This document shows positions 1-7,089 of a stretch of DNA of 13,253 nt, one piece after another. Where the stretch lies: contig DASVES010000107.1 of the NCBI GenBank assembly GCA_036380435.1, forward strand, positions 1 through 13,253, written 5' to 3'. The translations under genes were made by a program, and so were the position numbers. Source of the stretch: DASQDT01 sp036380435. GTDB taxonomy: Bacteria > Acidobacteriota > Blastocatellia > Pyrinomonadales > Pyrinomonadaceae. How positions within the stretch are numbered: the stretch's first letter is position 1; each line of letters starts with the position of its first letter. Below the pieces are notes generated by a model. That model was not told where the DNA came from and did not search any database. It saw only the letters and a program-made list of their open reading frames with translations.

Positions 1-941
1 TCGTGGATGCGTTCGAGCACGCGTGTGGCCAGAGAGAGCGCGCGCCGTCCGTCGGCGCCGGTGACGGCGGGCGCTCCGCCCGTCCGCGCGGAGTCGAGAA
101 AAGATTCAATTTCGGCGCGCAGAGGCTCCACTTCGTTGACCTCCAGAACGCGCGTGTTGACGCCGGGCCACGCGCCCGCGCCGCTCGGGGGCGCGAGGTT
201 GCTGACGGAGGCGTGACGCGTCGCGTAATCGACGGCGACGTAGTCGTGCGGCTGGAAGAAGCGCATCTTGCGAATCTTCTCGGCGCCGACGCGCGAGGCC
301 GTGAGGTTGGCGACCGCGCCCGAGGCGAACTCGATGCGCGCGTTGGCCGCGTCCACGCGGTTGGTCAGCACGGGGATGCCGACGGCCCTGACCTCGGTCG
401 CCTCAACCTCACAGCCGACGAGCCATTGCACGATGTCGAGGTCGTGAATCATCAGGTCGAGCACCACGTCGATGTCGAGCGAGCGGGCGGTGAACTGGCC
501 GACGCGGTGCACCTCGAAGTAGAGCGGGCGGCGGACGTGCGGGCGCAGGGCGACGAGCGCCGGGTTAAAGCGTTCGAGGTGTCCGACCTGTAACACGGCC
601 CCGCCGCTTTCGGCCGCGGCGATCATCCGGTCGGCCTCTTCGAGCGTGCGCGAGATGGGCTTCTCGACGAGGACGTGGACGCCCGACGAGAGCAGCGCGC
701 AGGCGATCTCGCAATGCGCCTCGGTGGGGACGGCGAGGCTCACCGCGTCAACGCGCTCGGCAAGAGCGCGCCAGTCGGTCGCCGGCTCGGTCTCGTGCTC
801 GCGGGCGACGCGGCGCGCGGTCTCCTCATCGATGTCGCAGACGCCGGCGAAGCTCGAAACACCCTCGGCCTCAAGCGCCGCGTGGACGCGCGCGTGGTGC
901 CTACCAAGATGTCCGACGCCGATGACGGCCGTTCGTAGCAT
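1..941 (-). CDS. Gfo/Idh/MocA family NAD(P)-dependent sugar oxidoreductase (3' end outside window)
   Basis: Reading from the ATG at 941-939 gives 313 residues with no stop before the window edge. The N-terminus is a Rossmann nucleotide-binding fold with GVGHLG at residues 8-13. The Gfo/Idh signature EKP is at 93-95, followed by QVGHLERFNP (118-127). The C-terminal substrate domain has the DLMIHDLDI segment (162-170), whose His and Asp are typical active-site positions. The family oxidises or reduces sugar hydroxyls, often on nucleotide sugars, in the cytoplasm. The GHLGRHHAR start and the RKMRFFQPHDYVAVDY stretch (224-239) resemble Gfo/Idh proteins that I recall from lipid A (lpx) clusters, some annotated as UDP-GlcNAc 3-dehydrogenase (GnnA-like). 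That subfamily call is inference. No clear Shine-Dalgarno is visible, and a repeat begins 10 bp upstream. The gene diverges from the ArnT-like gene. Confidence 0.9.
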   Translation of the reverse strand, partial: MLRTAVIGVGHLGRHHARVHAALEAEGVSSFAGVCDIDEETARRVAREHETEPATDWRALAERVDAVSLAVPTEAHCEIACALLSSGVHVLVEKPISRTLEEADRMIAAAESGGAVLQVGHLERFNPALVALRPHVRRPLYFEVHRVGQFTARSLDIDVVLDLMIHDLDIVQWLVGCEVEATEVRAVGIPVLTNRVDAANARIEFASGAVANLTASRVGAEKIRKMRFFQPHDYVAVDYATRHASVSNLAPPSGAGAWPGVNTRVLEVNEVEPLRAEIESFLDSARTGGAPAVTGADGRRALSLATRVLERIH

Positions 942-950
942 AGAAGCGAT

Positions 951-971
951 GAGCTGTTAGCTGTTAGCTTG
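951..971 (+). repeat. TTAGCTG word repeat, left outer arm of composite A
   Basis: Two tandem copies of AGCTGTT/AGCTGTTAG-type words (GAGCTGTTAGCTGTTAGC at the start of the span). The same words recur inverted at 1231-1269 and again flanking the element at 11815-11906. The repeat starts only 10 bp upstream of the Gfo/Idh start codon, so it occupies that gene's leader. Confidence 0.75.
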
Positions 972-1030
972 TAAATCCGCCGCCGGGAACGAAATTTCAG
1001 CGGAGGAATGCCGACTGTGTGGCCGGGCCT

Positions 1031-1059
1031 TTGATTGAAAAGAGAACTTGAACGATACT
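1031..1059 (+). promoter_or_regulatory. Candidate sigma70-type promoter for the ArnT-like gene
   Basis: TTGATT at 1031-1036 and GATACT at 1054-1059 are separated by 17 bp, and each matches 4 of 6 consensus bases. It lies in the locally AT-richer part of the divergent region. A transcript starting near 1066 would carry the whole 1101-1191 hairpin in its leader. The prediction comes from sequence only. Confidence 0.3.
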
Positions 1060-1100
1060 CGCCAGCGGCAATCAAGCAGAACTGTTAGAAGTCGGCAAGC

Positions 1101-1191
1101 ACAGTACCGCGAGCGGTAGCGAGCGGGTGTGGATGTGCCATGCGGAACTCCCGTCGCAGGTAGACCCGCTCGCTACCGCTCGCGGTACTGT
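1101..1191. repeat. 91-bp palindromic element, copy A (REP/MITE-like)
   Basis: A 28-nt arm at 1101-1128 (beginning ACAGTACCGCGAGCGG) is matched 28/28 by its reverse complement at 1164-1191, with a 35-nt core between. Copies of the same element lie at 6913-7004 and 11815-11906. The left flank is also shared with copy B: GAAG(T/C)CGGCAAGC precedes the arm at 1088 and at 6900. Read on the minus strand, the core aligns with the core of copy B at about 22 of 35 positions. The copies are therefore one element family and not just similar stems. Size and structure fit a REP pair or MITE moved in trans; no transposase is present in the window. Confidence 0.9.
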
Positions 1192-1230
1192 TCAATGAGC
1201 CGCTGAAAACTGAGCTGTAAAAAAACTGAA

Positions 1231-1269
1231 AGCTGACAGCTAATAGCTAACAGCTAATGCCTGACAGCT
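1231..1269 (-). repeat. TTAGCTG word repeat, right outer arm of composite A (inverted)
   Basis: A run of AGCTGACAGC, TAATAGCTAACAGCTAA and CTGACAGCT words, inverted relative to 951-971. With that arm it encloses the 1101-1191 palindrome. It ends 16 bp before the TTG start at 1286, leaving almost no unique leader for the downstream gene. Confidence 0.7.
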
Positions 1270-1285
1270 TTCCCCGTGAATATAC

Positions 1286-2923
1286 TTGCAACGTTCGACG
1301 CTTGCCAAGCGGCTATGGCTCCTGCTCTCGGCCGCCGTGTGTCTCACATATCTCTACGGACTCGGCGGCTATCCGCTCGTGGGCGCGGACGAGCCGCGCT
1401 ACGCTCAGGTGGCGCGGGAGATGTACGAGCGCGGCGACCTCCTGACGCCGACGCTTGGCGGTCTCCACTGGTTCGAGAAGCCGCCGCTGCTCTACTGGAT
1501 GATGATGGCGGGCTACCGCGTGCTGGGCGTCTCGGAATTGGCGGCGCGTCTCGGCCCGGCGCTCTCGGGATTGCTGTGTGTCCTCTCGTTGGGGCTGCTG
1601 GCGCTGAAGGTCGAAGAAAAGTTGGGGGAGGCGGGGCGTTGGCTGGGGCTGTGTGTGGCCGGCGTGCTTGCGTCGAGCACAGGCGTGTTGATCTTCTCGC
1701 GCGGGGCGAGTTTCGACATCGTCCTGACGGCGTGCGTCACGGCCGCGCTCTCTTTTTTCCTCGCGGCCGAACTTGAAGAAGACGGGCGGCGGCGCCGTTT
1801 TTTTCTCGCCGGCTTTTATGCGGCCGTCGGCCTCGCGACACTCGCTAAAGGACTCGTCGGAGTGTTGATTCCGGCCGGTGTCGTCGGGGGCTATTTTCTT
1901 TTATGCCGGAGGTGGCCGCGTCTGAATCGACTCGGCGTGTGGTGGGGCGCGGCGCTGGCGTTGGCCGTCGCCGCCATCTGGTACGCGCCGGCCGTCGCCC
2001 GCCACGGATGGGAGTTCATCGACGAGTTCTTCGTCCAACACCACTTCGCGCGCTACGTCTCGGATAAGTATCACCACCCTGAGCCGTTCTTCTACTACTT
2101 CTACATCCTGCCGCTGCTCGCGCTGCCGTGGACGGTTTTCGCGGCCCGTGAGCTTTGGGAGTCGAGGAGGCTGAGCGCGGTCGTGGATTCGACGGAGAGA
2201 AAGTTTCGGGCCTTTGCCGCCGCGTGGCTCCTGTTCCCGGTCGTGTTCTTTTCCTTCTCCGGCTCGAAGCTCCCCGGCTACGTGTTGCCGGCGCTGCCGG
2301 GCGCGGCGCTGCTCGCGGGCGCGTGCCTTTCGCGCTACGTGCGTGGCGGCGCGGGTCTCTCTTTGATGCGCGCTACGGGGGTCGGCGCGTTATGCCTGTG
2401 TGTCGCCGGCATCGTCTACGCGCGGCAGAGCGGTTCGATTTCGATGAAGGCGACGCTGATGATCGCGTTGCCGTCTTTCATCGCCGGCGTGGTTGCCGTG
2501 CTCTTCACGAGAAGGCGCGCGCTGTGTGTCGGGTCGCTCGTCGCGTGTGCGTTCGTGACGGTCGTCCTGATCGTGTCGATGGCCGCGGGCAGGTTCGCGG
2601 CGGTTGAATCCGTCCACGGCCTCTTGAGCAAGGCCGAGGCGGAAGGGCTTGGAGGACTTCCGATTCTTCAGCTTCACGACATCGAGCGCACGTCCGAGTT
2701 CTACGGCGCGGGGCGTTTGGTCTACTCGGCCGAAGGGCAGCCGCTCAAGCTCGAAGGCCCATACGAGGTGGTGCGTGAGGCTGGCGAGAGGGGCGGGCGG
2801 GCGCTCGTCATCGTCCCGCCTGTTTATTTGTATCAACTGGAGAACCTGCGTGGCGCTTCGACGCGCCTCGTCGCGGAGAACGGCGTGCATGCGCTGGTGT
2901 ATGTGGAAGTCGGCGCGCGTTGA
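1286..2923 (+). CDS. ArnT-like (GT83/PMT-type) polyprenyl-phosphate-dependent membrane glycosyltransferase
   Basis: 545 residues, close to the roughly 550 of E. coli ArnT. A first hydrophobic segment (about 9-28) leads to the first periplasmic loop with the DE dyad in GADEPRYAQVAREM (33-46), then FEKPPLLYW (63-71). Further family-like motifs are AKGL (187-190), FFVQHHFARYV (248-258) and SGSKLPGY (325-332). There are about a dozen hydrophobic segments and a soluble C-terminal tail from about 445. Such enzymes transfer a sugar from an undecaprenyl-phosphate donor to lipid A or another acceptor on the periplasmic face. The actual sugar and acceptor are unknown. The start is TTG at 1286: an in-frame TGA at 1277 excludes earlier starts, and no ATG occurs before the first membrane segment. 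It converges with the hydrolase-like gene, 27 bp away, with no visible terminator. Confidence 0.88.
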   Translation: MQRSTLAKRLWLLLSAAVCLTYLYGLGGYPLVGADEPRYAQVAREMYERGDLLTPTLGGLHWFEKPPLLYWMMMAGYRVLGVSELAARLGPALSGLLCVLSLGLLALKVEEKLGEAGRWLGLCVAGVLASSTGVLIFSRGASFDIVLTACVTAALSFFLAAELEEDGRRRRFFLAGFYAAVGLATLAKGLVGVLIPAGVVGGYFLLCRRWPRLNRLGVWWGAALALAVAAIWYAPAVARHGWEFIDEFFVQHHFARYVSDKYHHPEPFFYYFYILPLLALPWTVFAARELWESRRLSAVVDSTERKFRAFAAAWLLFPVVFFSFSGSKLPGYVLPALPGAALLAGACLSRYVRGGAGLSLMRATGVGALCLCVAGIVYARQSGSISMKATLMIALPSFIAGVVAVLFTRRRALCVGSLVACAFVTVVLIVSMAAGRFAAVESVHGLLSKAEAEGLGGLPILQLHDIERTSEFYGAGRLVYSAEGQPLKLEGPYEVVREAGERGGRALVIVPPVYLYQLENLRGASTRLVAENGVHALVYVEVGAR

Positions 2924-2950
2924 TTGGATGAAGTCGATGCTGGATAAACG

Positions 2951-3916
2951 TCAGGGGGCGGGCTGGAGCGAGCGGCCGAAGAAGTCGATGACGAGGCGGG
3001 CGTAAGTTTCTCCCTGTTGAGCGGGTGAAGAGGCTTGTGTGAAGCCGGTGAGCGGGAGGCCGACGCGCAGCTCGACGTTGGACGGGTTGGGGAAGCACTT
3101 CGAGAGAATTTCGCTCGACGTGCGGAGGTGTGTGGCGTCGTTGCCGGAGAGCAGGAGGACGCGCGGCTCACCCAGAGTCTCGGCGGCGATGCAACTGGAA
3201 GTGTTTTCGTAGCGGCCGAGGAAGTAGAGACGCGCGCCGCCGCGCGCGAGGAGCCGGATGAGGCCGTTGTCTATCCCGACGCGCTCAGAGACGACGCCGC
3301 TGAGGAGTTCGTCGGCCGAGGCGGGCGTCGAGTCGAGCACGAGCGCCTTGACCTGCGGCGCGGCGCGCGCGGCGAGAAGGGCGGCGTAAGCGCCGAGTTC
3401 GACGCCGTAGAGGCCGAGACGGTCGCCGACCTGCGGGCGCCCCTGCGGCGACTGGAGACCGCGGAGGAATTCGAAGGCGTCGAGGAGGTCGTCGCGTTCG
3501 CGCGCGCCGAAGGTGGTGGACGAGACGGGCGGGTTCTCGCCGTGCCCGCGCAGGTCGGGCCAGAGCACGGTGACGTTCGACGCCTCGTTGAGCATGACGC
3601 CGAGGTTGAGCGCCCAGGAGCGGTCGGCCCCATAGCGATGGAGCATGACGACGGCCGGCGCGCCCTCGCCGCCGCGCAGGAGCCAGCCGCGCGCCTCCGT
3701 CCCGTCTCGATTCCGCCACTTCTCCTCTTTGACCTGTAGACCGCGCTCGCTGATGAGGCCAAACCCCTCGGGCGTCATCAGGTAGGCGTGGCGTGGCGGG
3801 TGCGACGCGCTGTAGACGACCCACAGCGCGAAGACCACGGCGGCCAGCAGCGGCAGGAGCACCACGGGCAGCAGAGCCTTGAAGATTCTTTTTCCGGGTC
3901 TGGGTCGAGGAGGCAT
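2951..3916 (-). CDS. Membrane-anchored alpha/beta-hydrolase-fold protein lacking the canonical catalytic residues
   Basis: 321 residues from the ATG at 3916. Arg/Lys-rich residues 1-13 and a hydrophobic segment (14-36) form an uncleaved signal anchor, placing the domain outside the cytoplasm. Fold landmarks are VVMLHRYGADRSW (89-101, oxyanion-hole region), DLRGHGEN (121-128), the nucleophile-elbow region LGLYGVELGAYAALLAA (167-183) and a late strand, VLLLSGND (253-260). The GxSxG serine is replaced by Glu173 (codon GAA). Where a catalytic His is expected near the C-terminus, LPLTGFTQASS (287-297) has none. It may be a degenerate or repurposed hydrolase. Substrate is unknown. The frame stays open to 4033, but that extension is repeat DNA, so I reject it. 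No clear Shine-Dalgarno is visible; AT-rich DNA lies just upstream. Confidence 0.8.
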   Translation of the reverse strand: MPPRPRPGKRIFKALLPVVLLPLLAAVVFALWVVYSASHPPRHAYLMTPEGFGLISERGLQVKEEKWRNRDGTEARGWLLRGGEGAPAVVMLHRYGADRSWALNLGVMLNEASNVTVLWPDLRGHGENPPVSSTTFGARERDDLLDAFEFLRGLQSPQGRPQVGDRLGLYGVELGAYAALLAARAAPQVKALVLDSTPASADELLSGVVSERVGIDNGLIRLLARGGARLYFLGRYENTSSCIAAETLGEPRVLLLSGNDATHLRTSSEILSKCFPNPSNVELRVGLPLTGFTQASSPAQQGETYARLVIDFFGRSLQPAP

Positions 3917-3962
3917 GCGGCGTAATATTAAACTAATTAACAGGCGGAAGAGAAAAATAAAA

Positions 3963-4121
3963 CGCGCCGGTAGTGTCCTGATTTCAACACTCCGCGCCCC
4001 CTCGGCGTCCTCCGCGCCTCCGCGGTGAGTCAACCCCGGCGCTCATTCACCGCCGAGCCGCAAAGGACGCCGAGGGGGCGCGGAGCAATTCATTCAACTC
4101 AGGACACTACTTACGCGCCGG
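3963..4121. repeat. Imperfect palindromic element between the hydrolase-like gene and mobA
   Basis: The ends are GTAGTGTCCTGA (3970-3981) and its exact reverse complement TCAGGACACTAC (4099-4110). Inside, 39-nt arms at 3990-4028 and 4047-4085 match at 35 of 39 positions (rich in CGGCGTCC/GGACGCCG) around an 18-nt loop. ACGCGCCGG occurs in direct orientation on both sides (3962-3970 and 4113-4121), like a target duplication, although the right copy is separated from the palindrome end by 2 bp. The right end supplies the mobA stop codon. The core recalls dispersed GGACGCCGAGG-type repeats that I associate with acidobacterial and other environmental genomes (from memory). Confidence 0.85.
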
Positions 4122-4724
4122 GCACGCCGACGTGTCGAGTGCGGCGACAGCCTGTGCGTAATCGTCGGGCGAGTTGAGGTTCAGGAAAAAGAGATGGCTG
4201 GCGGGCAAGTCCGCGAGCAGCGCGAAGTCGGCCAGACGCGTCCGCGCCTGCGCGACGAGCACGCGCGGCCGGCGCTCGCCCTCACGCAGCAATCGCTCGA
4301 CAATCTCCAGACATTGCCGCCTTTCGTAGAGCGCGCAGAGCGGCTGCACACGCCCGTCTTCCTGAACGGGCACGACGGCCTCCACTCCCTCCTTGACGAA
4401 AGTTGTCAGGCGACTCAGAAGCCCCCCGGTCACGAAAGGGAGGTCGCACGAGACGACCGCGACCCACGCCGCCTCCGCGTGCGTCAGCGCAGATTGAAGG
4501 CCGCCGAGTGCGCCGCAGTCGTCGTAAAAATCCGGGACGACTGTGAGGCCGCACAACTCGCCGCCGTGGCGAGAGCTGACGACCCTGACTGTTAGGGTGA
4601 TCTCCGAGAGCGCGCCGGCGACCGTCTCGACAAGAGTTTGACCGCCGAGGCGAAGCTGCGCCTTGTCGGCGCCCATGCGTGAGGACGCGCCACCGGCCAG
4701 TATGAAGCCTTCGATGTCGAGCAT
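4107..4724 (-). CDS. mobA: Molybdenum cofactor guanylyltransferase MobA
   Basis: 205 residues, a normal MobA length. It transfers GMP from GTP to molybdopterin to make the guanine dinucleotide form of the cofactor, in the cytoplasm. Nucleotidyltransferase motifs are LAGGASSRMGADKA (9-22), PDFYDDCGALGGLQSAL (64-80), the metal-binding SCDLPF (92-97), QPLCALY (127-133) and the late NLNSPDDY (182-189). ATG at 4724 places the first motif nine residues in, as usual. The TAG stop at 4109-4107 lies inside the end of the palindromic element at 3963-4121, so the last one or two residues may have been altered by insertion. No other cofactor gene is adjacent. It diverges from the S55-like gene. Confidence 0.93.
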   Translation of the reverse strand: MLDIEGFILAGGASSRMGADKAQLRLGGQTLVETVAGALSEITLTVRVVSSRHGGELCGLTVVPDFYDDCGALGGLQSALTHAEAAWVAVVSCDLPFVTGGLLSRLTTFVKEGVEAVVPVQEDGRVQPLCALYERRQCLEIVERLLREGERRPRVLVAQARTRLADFALLADLPASHLFFLNLNSPDDYAQAVAALDTSACPARK

Positions 4725-4753
4725 TTCCGTGTAGTGTCAGCAGGCGTGGGCGG

Positions 4754-4783
4754 AAAATAACACGCGCCGACGCGCCGCGACAA
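4754..4783 (-). promoter_or_regulatory. Candidate promoter for mobA
   Basis: On the minus strand, TTGTCG (4783-4778) and TATTTT (4759-4754) are 18 bp apart, about 30 bp upstream of the mobA ATG. The matches to consensus are partial. Confidence 0.3.
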
Positions 4784-4879
4784 GGCCGCGCCCCGCGGGT
4801 CGCGCCGTGCCCGGCGACACGGATTTAACCTGAAGCAACCAAAGAGGTTTCGCATACATCATTGATTAACCCGAGTTCC

Positions 4880-4909
4880 TTGACCGGCGTTCGCCGCCAC
4901 GGCTATAGT
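4880..4909 (+). promoter_or_regulatory. Sigma70-like promoter of the S55-like gene
   Basis: TTGACC at 4880-4885 and TATAGT at 4904-4909 are separated by 18 bp. Each box matches consensus at 5 of 6 positions. This is the best promoter-like signal in the window. Predicted transcription start is near 4916, giving a leader of about 110 nt to the ATG at 5025. Confidence 0.6.
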
Positions 4910-5024
4910 CAAATCCTGCGGCGCGTGCGTCAAGCAAGCCCCTGCGACGCTGATAACGGTCGCCGCTCATTCCCGGATTCCCTTCGCCGAGAAGGACAGT
5001 CTTCGGCGGTTTCGAGGTACGTAC

Positions 5025-6899
5025 ATGATCAGAAGGTTAGCCGCACTCTTCGCCGTCACGCTCGCGCTCTGCGGCGCGGCCGTGGCGCAGCAAACGGTCG
5101 TCACCCCCAAGACGGGCGACGCGGCCTACTTCCCGCTTCAGGAAGTGAAGGCGGGGCAGAAGGGCGTGGCCTACACGGTCTTCTCCGGCTCCGTGCCGGA
5201 GGAGTTTAAAGTGGAAGTGCTCGGCGTGTTGCCGGGCTACCCGCAGCCGCGGCAGTCGATCATCATCGCGCGCATCTCGGGGCCGCTGGCCGAGCGCACG
5301 GGCGTCTTCGCCGGCATGTCCGGCTCGCCCGTCTACATCGACGGCAAGCTCGTCGGCGCCATCGCCTACAGCTTCCCCTTCTCGAAGGAACCCATCGCCG
5401 GCATCACGCCCATCCAGCAGATGATCGACATCTTCGAGGGCGGCGCCGTGCAGAGCGGCGAGCGCGACCAACTCGGATTCCCGCGCGAGCCGCGCGCCGT
5501 CTCCTTCGCGCAGTTGGGCGGCTCTGACTTCGGCGTCGCACTGCCGAAGTCGGGGATGACTTCGGCCACCTTCCTCGCGCCCGTCGCCGCCGGCTCGCCG
5601 CTCGCCAATCTGCTCGGACAGCAGCTCGCGCCCATCGCCACGCCCGTCGTCTTCGGCGGCATCTCGGCCGACACGCTCGCGCGCTTCGCCCCGCAGTTGC
5701 AGGCGACGGGGCTGCTCCCCGTCTCCGGCGTCGGCGGCGCGTCGCCCATCACGCCGCTCGCCAGGTTCGACTCGAAGACGCTTCTGGGTGGCACGTCCGT
5801 CAGCGTCCAGCTCGTGCGCGGCGACTACTCCATCGCCGCCGCCGGCACCGTCACGCACCGCGACGGCGAACGCATCTACGCCTTTGGCCACCCGTTCCTC
5901 GGCCTCGGCTCGGCCGACATGCCGATGAGCGAATCCTCGGTCGTCACCGTCATCCCGAACACGCTCAACTCCTTCAAGCTCTCGGTGCCCGGCCAGATGG
6001 TCGGCGCCATCTCGCAGGATCGCGCCACGGGCATCTACGGGCAGTTGGGCCGCAACCCCAAGATGATCCCCGTCAAGATTAACCTGCACACGAGCCGCGG
6101 GCGCGTCGAGACCTACAACTACGAGGTCGCGTCAGACGAATTCCTGACGCCCATCCTGCTCAATATCACCGTCTACAACACCATCTCTTCGAGCGAGCGC
6201 AGCCTCGGCGACTCGACCGTCAGCGTCCGCGGTCAGATCAACGTCAAGGGTCAGGACGCCATCAAGCTCGAACGCCGTTTCTCGGCCGCGGGCGCTGGAA
6301 TCGCCGCGGCCGGCTCGGTGGCCGGGCCGGTGGCCGCGCTCATGTCGAGCGGCTTCGACGGCGTCGATCTCCAGTCCATCTCGCTCGACATCGCCTCGGC
6401 CGACGTGCGCCGCGCCGCCACGCTCGACCGCATCGCCCTTGACCGCGCCGAGGTCGCCCGCGGCGAGACCGTCGAGGTGCAGGCTTACATCCGCACCGAG
6501 TCGGGCAAGCAGTTCGTGCAACGCATCCCCGTGCAGATTCCGGCGGACGTGCCCACGGGGCCGCTCATGCTCTTCGTCGGCGACGGCGGGAGCATCCAGC
6601 AGGCGTCGGCCATGCAGAGCTTCGTCCCGAAAGATTTAGGGCAGCTCGTCAGCGCCATCAACCGCCTCAAGAAGAACGACCGCCTCTACGTGAGGATGCT
6701 ACGCGTCACGCACGGCGCGGTCATCGGCACCGACGAGATGCCGAGCCTGCCGCCCTCCTTCGTCGCCACGCTCAACAGCGACCGCAGCAGCGGCGGCTTC
6801 ACGCCCACGGCCCTTTCGCCCCTCGGCGAGCAGGAGCTGCCCGCGGCCGAGTACGTCATCTCGGGGCAGCAGATGATCAGCATCAACGTCGTGCGCTAA
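5025..6899 (+). CDS. Exported SpoIVB-type (peptidase S55-like) protein with permuted motif order
   Basis: 624 residues. ATG at 5025 is preceded by GAGGT at 5014-5018, a good Shine-Dalgarno. Residues 1-21 form a signal peptide (MIRR, hydrophobic core, AVAQ), so the protein is exported. GMSGSPVYIDGKLVGAI (97-113) matches the SpoIVB serine region; Ser99 is the likely nucleophile. GTVTHRDGERIYAFGHPFLG (274-293) resembles the SpoIVB His region (candidate His289), followed by TGIYGQLGRNPKMIPVKI (335-352). In B. subtilis SpoIVB the His region comes first and the Ser region is C-terminal; here the order is reversed. Residues about 440-624 are an unassigned C-terminal region. SpoIVB cleaves SpoIVFA during sporulation, but there is no sporulation context here, so the substrate is unknown. 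Protease activity is inferred. Confidence 0.83.
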   Translation: MIRRLAALFAVTLALCGAAVAQQTVVTPKTGDAAYFPLQEVKAGQKGVAYTVFSGSVPEEFKVEVLGVLPGYPQPRQSIIIARISGPLAERTGVFAGMSGSPVYIDGKLVGAIAYSFPFSKEPIAGITPIQQMIDIFEGGAVQSGERDQLGFPREPRAVSFAQLGGSDFGVALPKSGMTSATFLAPVAAGSPLANLLGQQLAPIATPVVFGGISADTLARFAPQLQATGLLPVSGVGGASPITPLARFDSKTLLGGTSVSVQLVRGDYSIAAAGTVTHRDGERIYAFGHPFLGLGSADMPMSESSVVTVIPNTLNSFKLSVPGQMVGAISQDRATGIYGQLGRNPKMIPVKINLHTSRGRVETYNYEVASDEFLTPILLNITVYNTISSSERSLGDSTVSVRGQINVKGQDAIKLERRFSAAGAGIAAAGSVAGPVAALMSSGFDGVDLQSISLDIASADVRRAATLDRIALDRAEVARGETVEVQAYIRTESGKQFVQRIPVQIPADVPTGPLMLFVGDGGSIQQASAMQSFVPKDLGQLVSAINRLKKNDRLYVRMLRVTHGAVIGTDEMPSLPPSFVATLNSDRSSGGFTPTALSPLGEQELPAAEYVISGQQMISINVVR

Positions 6900-7004
6900 G
6901 AAGCCGGCAAGCACAGTACCGCGAGCGGTAGCGAGCGGGTATGCCTACGACGAGAGTCCTGTCTCGCGTATCCGGACCCGCGAGGCTTCCGCTCGCGGTA
7001 CTGT
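6900..7004. repeat. Palindromic element, copy B, directly after the S55-like stop codon
   Basis: The left arm at 6913-6940 is identical to the 28-nt arm of copies A and C. The right arm at 6976-7004 is a diverged, 29-nt version (CGAGGCTT in place of CGCTA near its start). The core is again 35 nt. The shared left flank (GAAGCCGGCAAGC) begins at 6900, the base after the TAA. Unlike A and C, this copy has no TTAGCTG outer arms. Confidence 0.85.
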
Positions 7005-7048
7005 TTGTGGCGATAACCACGGCACGTCTGACAACTCCGGCAGATCTG

Positions 7049-7089
7049 TGAGGTGAGGAACACGGTCAGTGCTTCTCACCTCATTTTTT
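7049..7089 (+). terminator. Rho-independent terminator after the S55-like gene
   Basis: TGAGGTGAG (7049-7057) pairs with CTCACCTCA (7075-7083) in a 9-bp stem. The loop has a small inner CAC/GTG pairing (7061-7063 with 7069-7071). Six T residues follow at 7084-7089. The T tract is on the plus strand, so it would stop S55 transcripts just as they enter the antisense 3' end of rsmG. Confidence 0.75.

Larger units (their letters stand above)
942..1285. other. Divergent intergenic region dominated by a nested palindromic repeat
   Basis: This 344-bp region separates two divergent genes. Outer arms are built from TTAGCTG-type words at 951-971 and, in inverted orientation, at 1231-1269. Between them lies a perfect inverted repeat at 1101-1191. 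The remaining unique sequence (about 972-1087) is lower in GC and holds the only promoter-like signal seen. I find no supported coding sequence. The short reading frames here run through repeat DNA. Confidence 0.75.
4725..5024. other. Divergent promoter region between mobA and the S55-like gene
   Basis: 300 bp without a supported coding sequence. It holds a good promoter towards the S55-like gene, a weaker candidate towards mobA, and a leader of about 110 nt. A small hairpin in the leader pairs CGCCGA (4985-4990) with TCGGCG (5003-5008). None of the palindromic families found elsewhere in the window is present as a pair, although GTAGTGTC at 4732-4739 matches the end of the 3963-4121 element. 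Confidence 0.6.

Noticed and set aside
3..593. Plus-strand open frame over the Gfo/Idh gene
   Set aside because: The minus strand encodes a complete Rossmann and Gfo/Idh pattern. The plus frame has no recognisable features.
1101..1191. Rho-independent terminator at copy A
   Set aside because: The stem is strong but has no T tract on either side, lies between divergent genes, and belongs to a dispersed element family.
3917..4033. N-terminal extension of the hydrolase-like gene to 4033
   Set aside because: The extra 39 codons translate the palindromic repeat and AT-rich leader. The ATG at 3916 is followed directly by a normal signal anchor.
5037..6089. Minus-strand open frame (350 codons) opposite the S55-like gene
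   Set aside because: Low-complexity composition dominated by Arg, Asp, Gly and Ala, with no motif. The plus strand has signal peptide, ribosome site, promoter and protease motifs.
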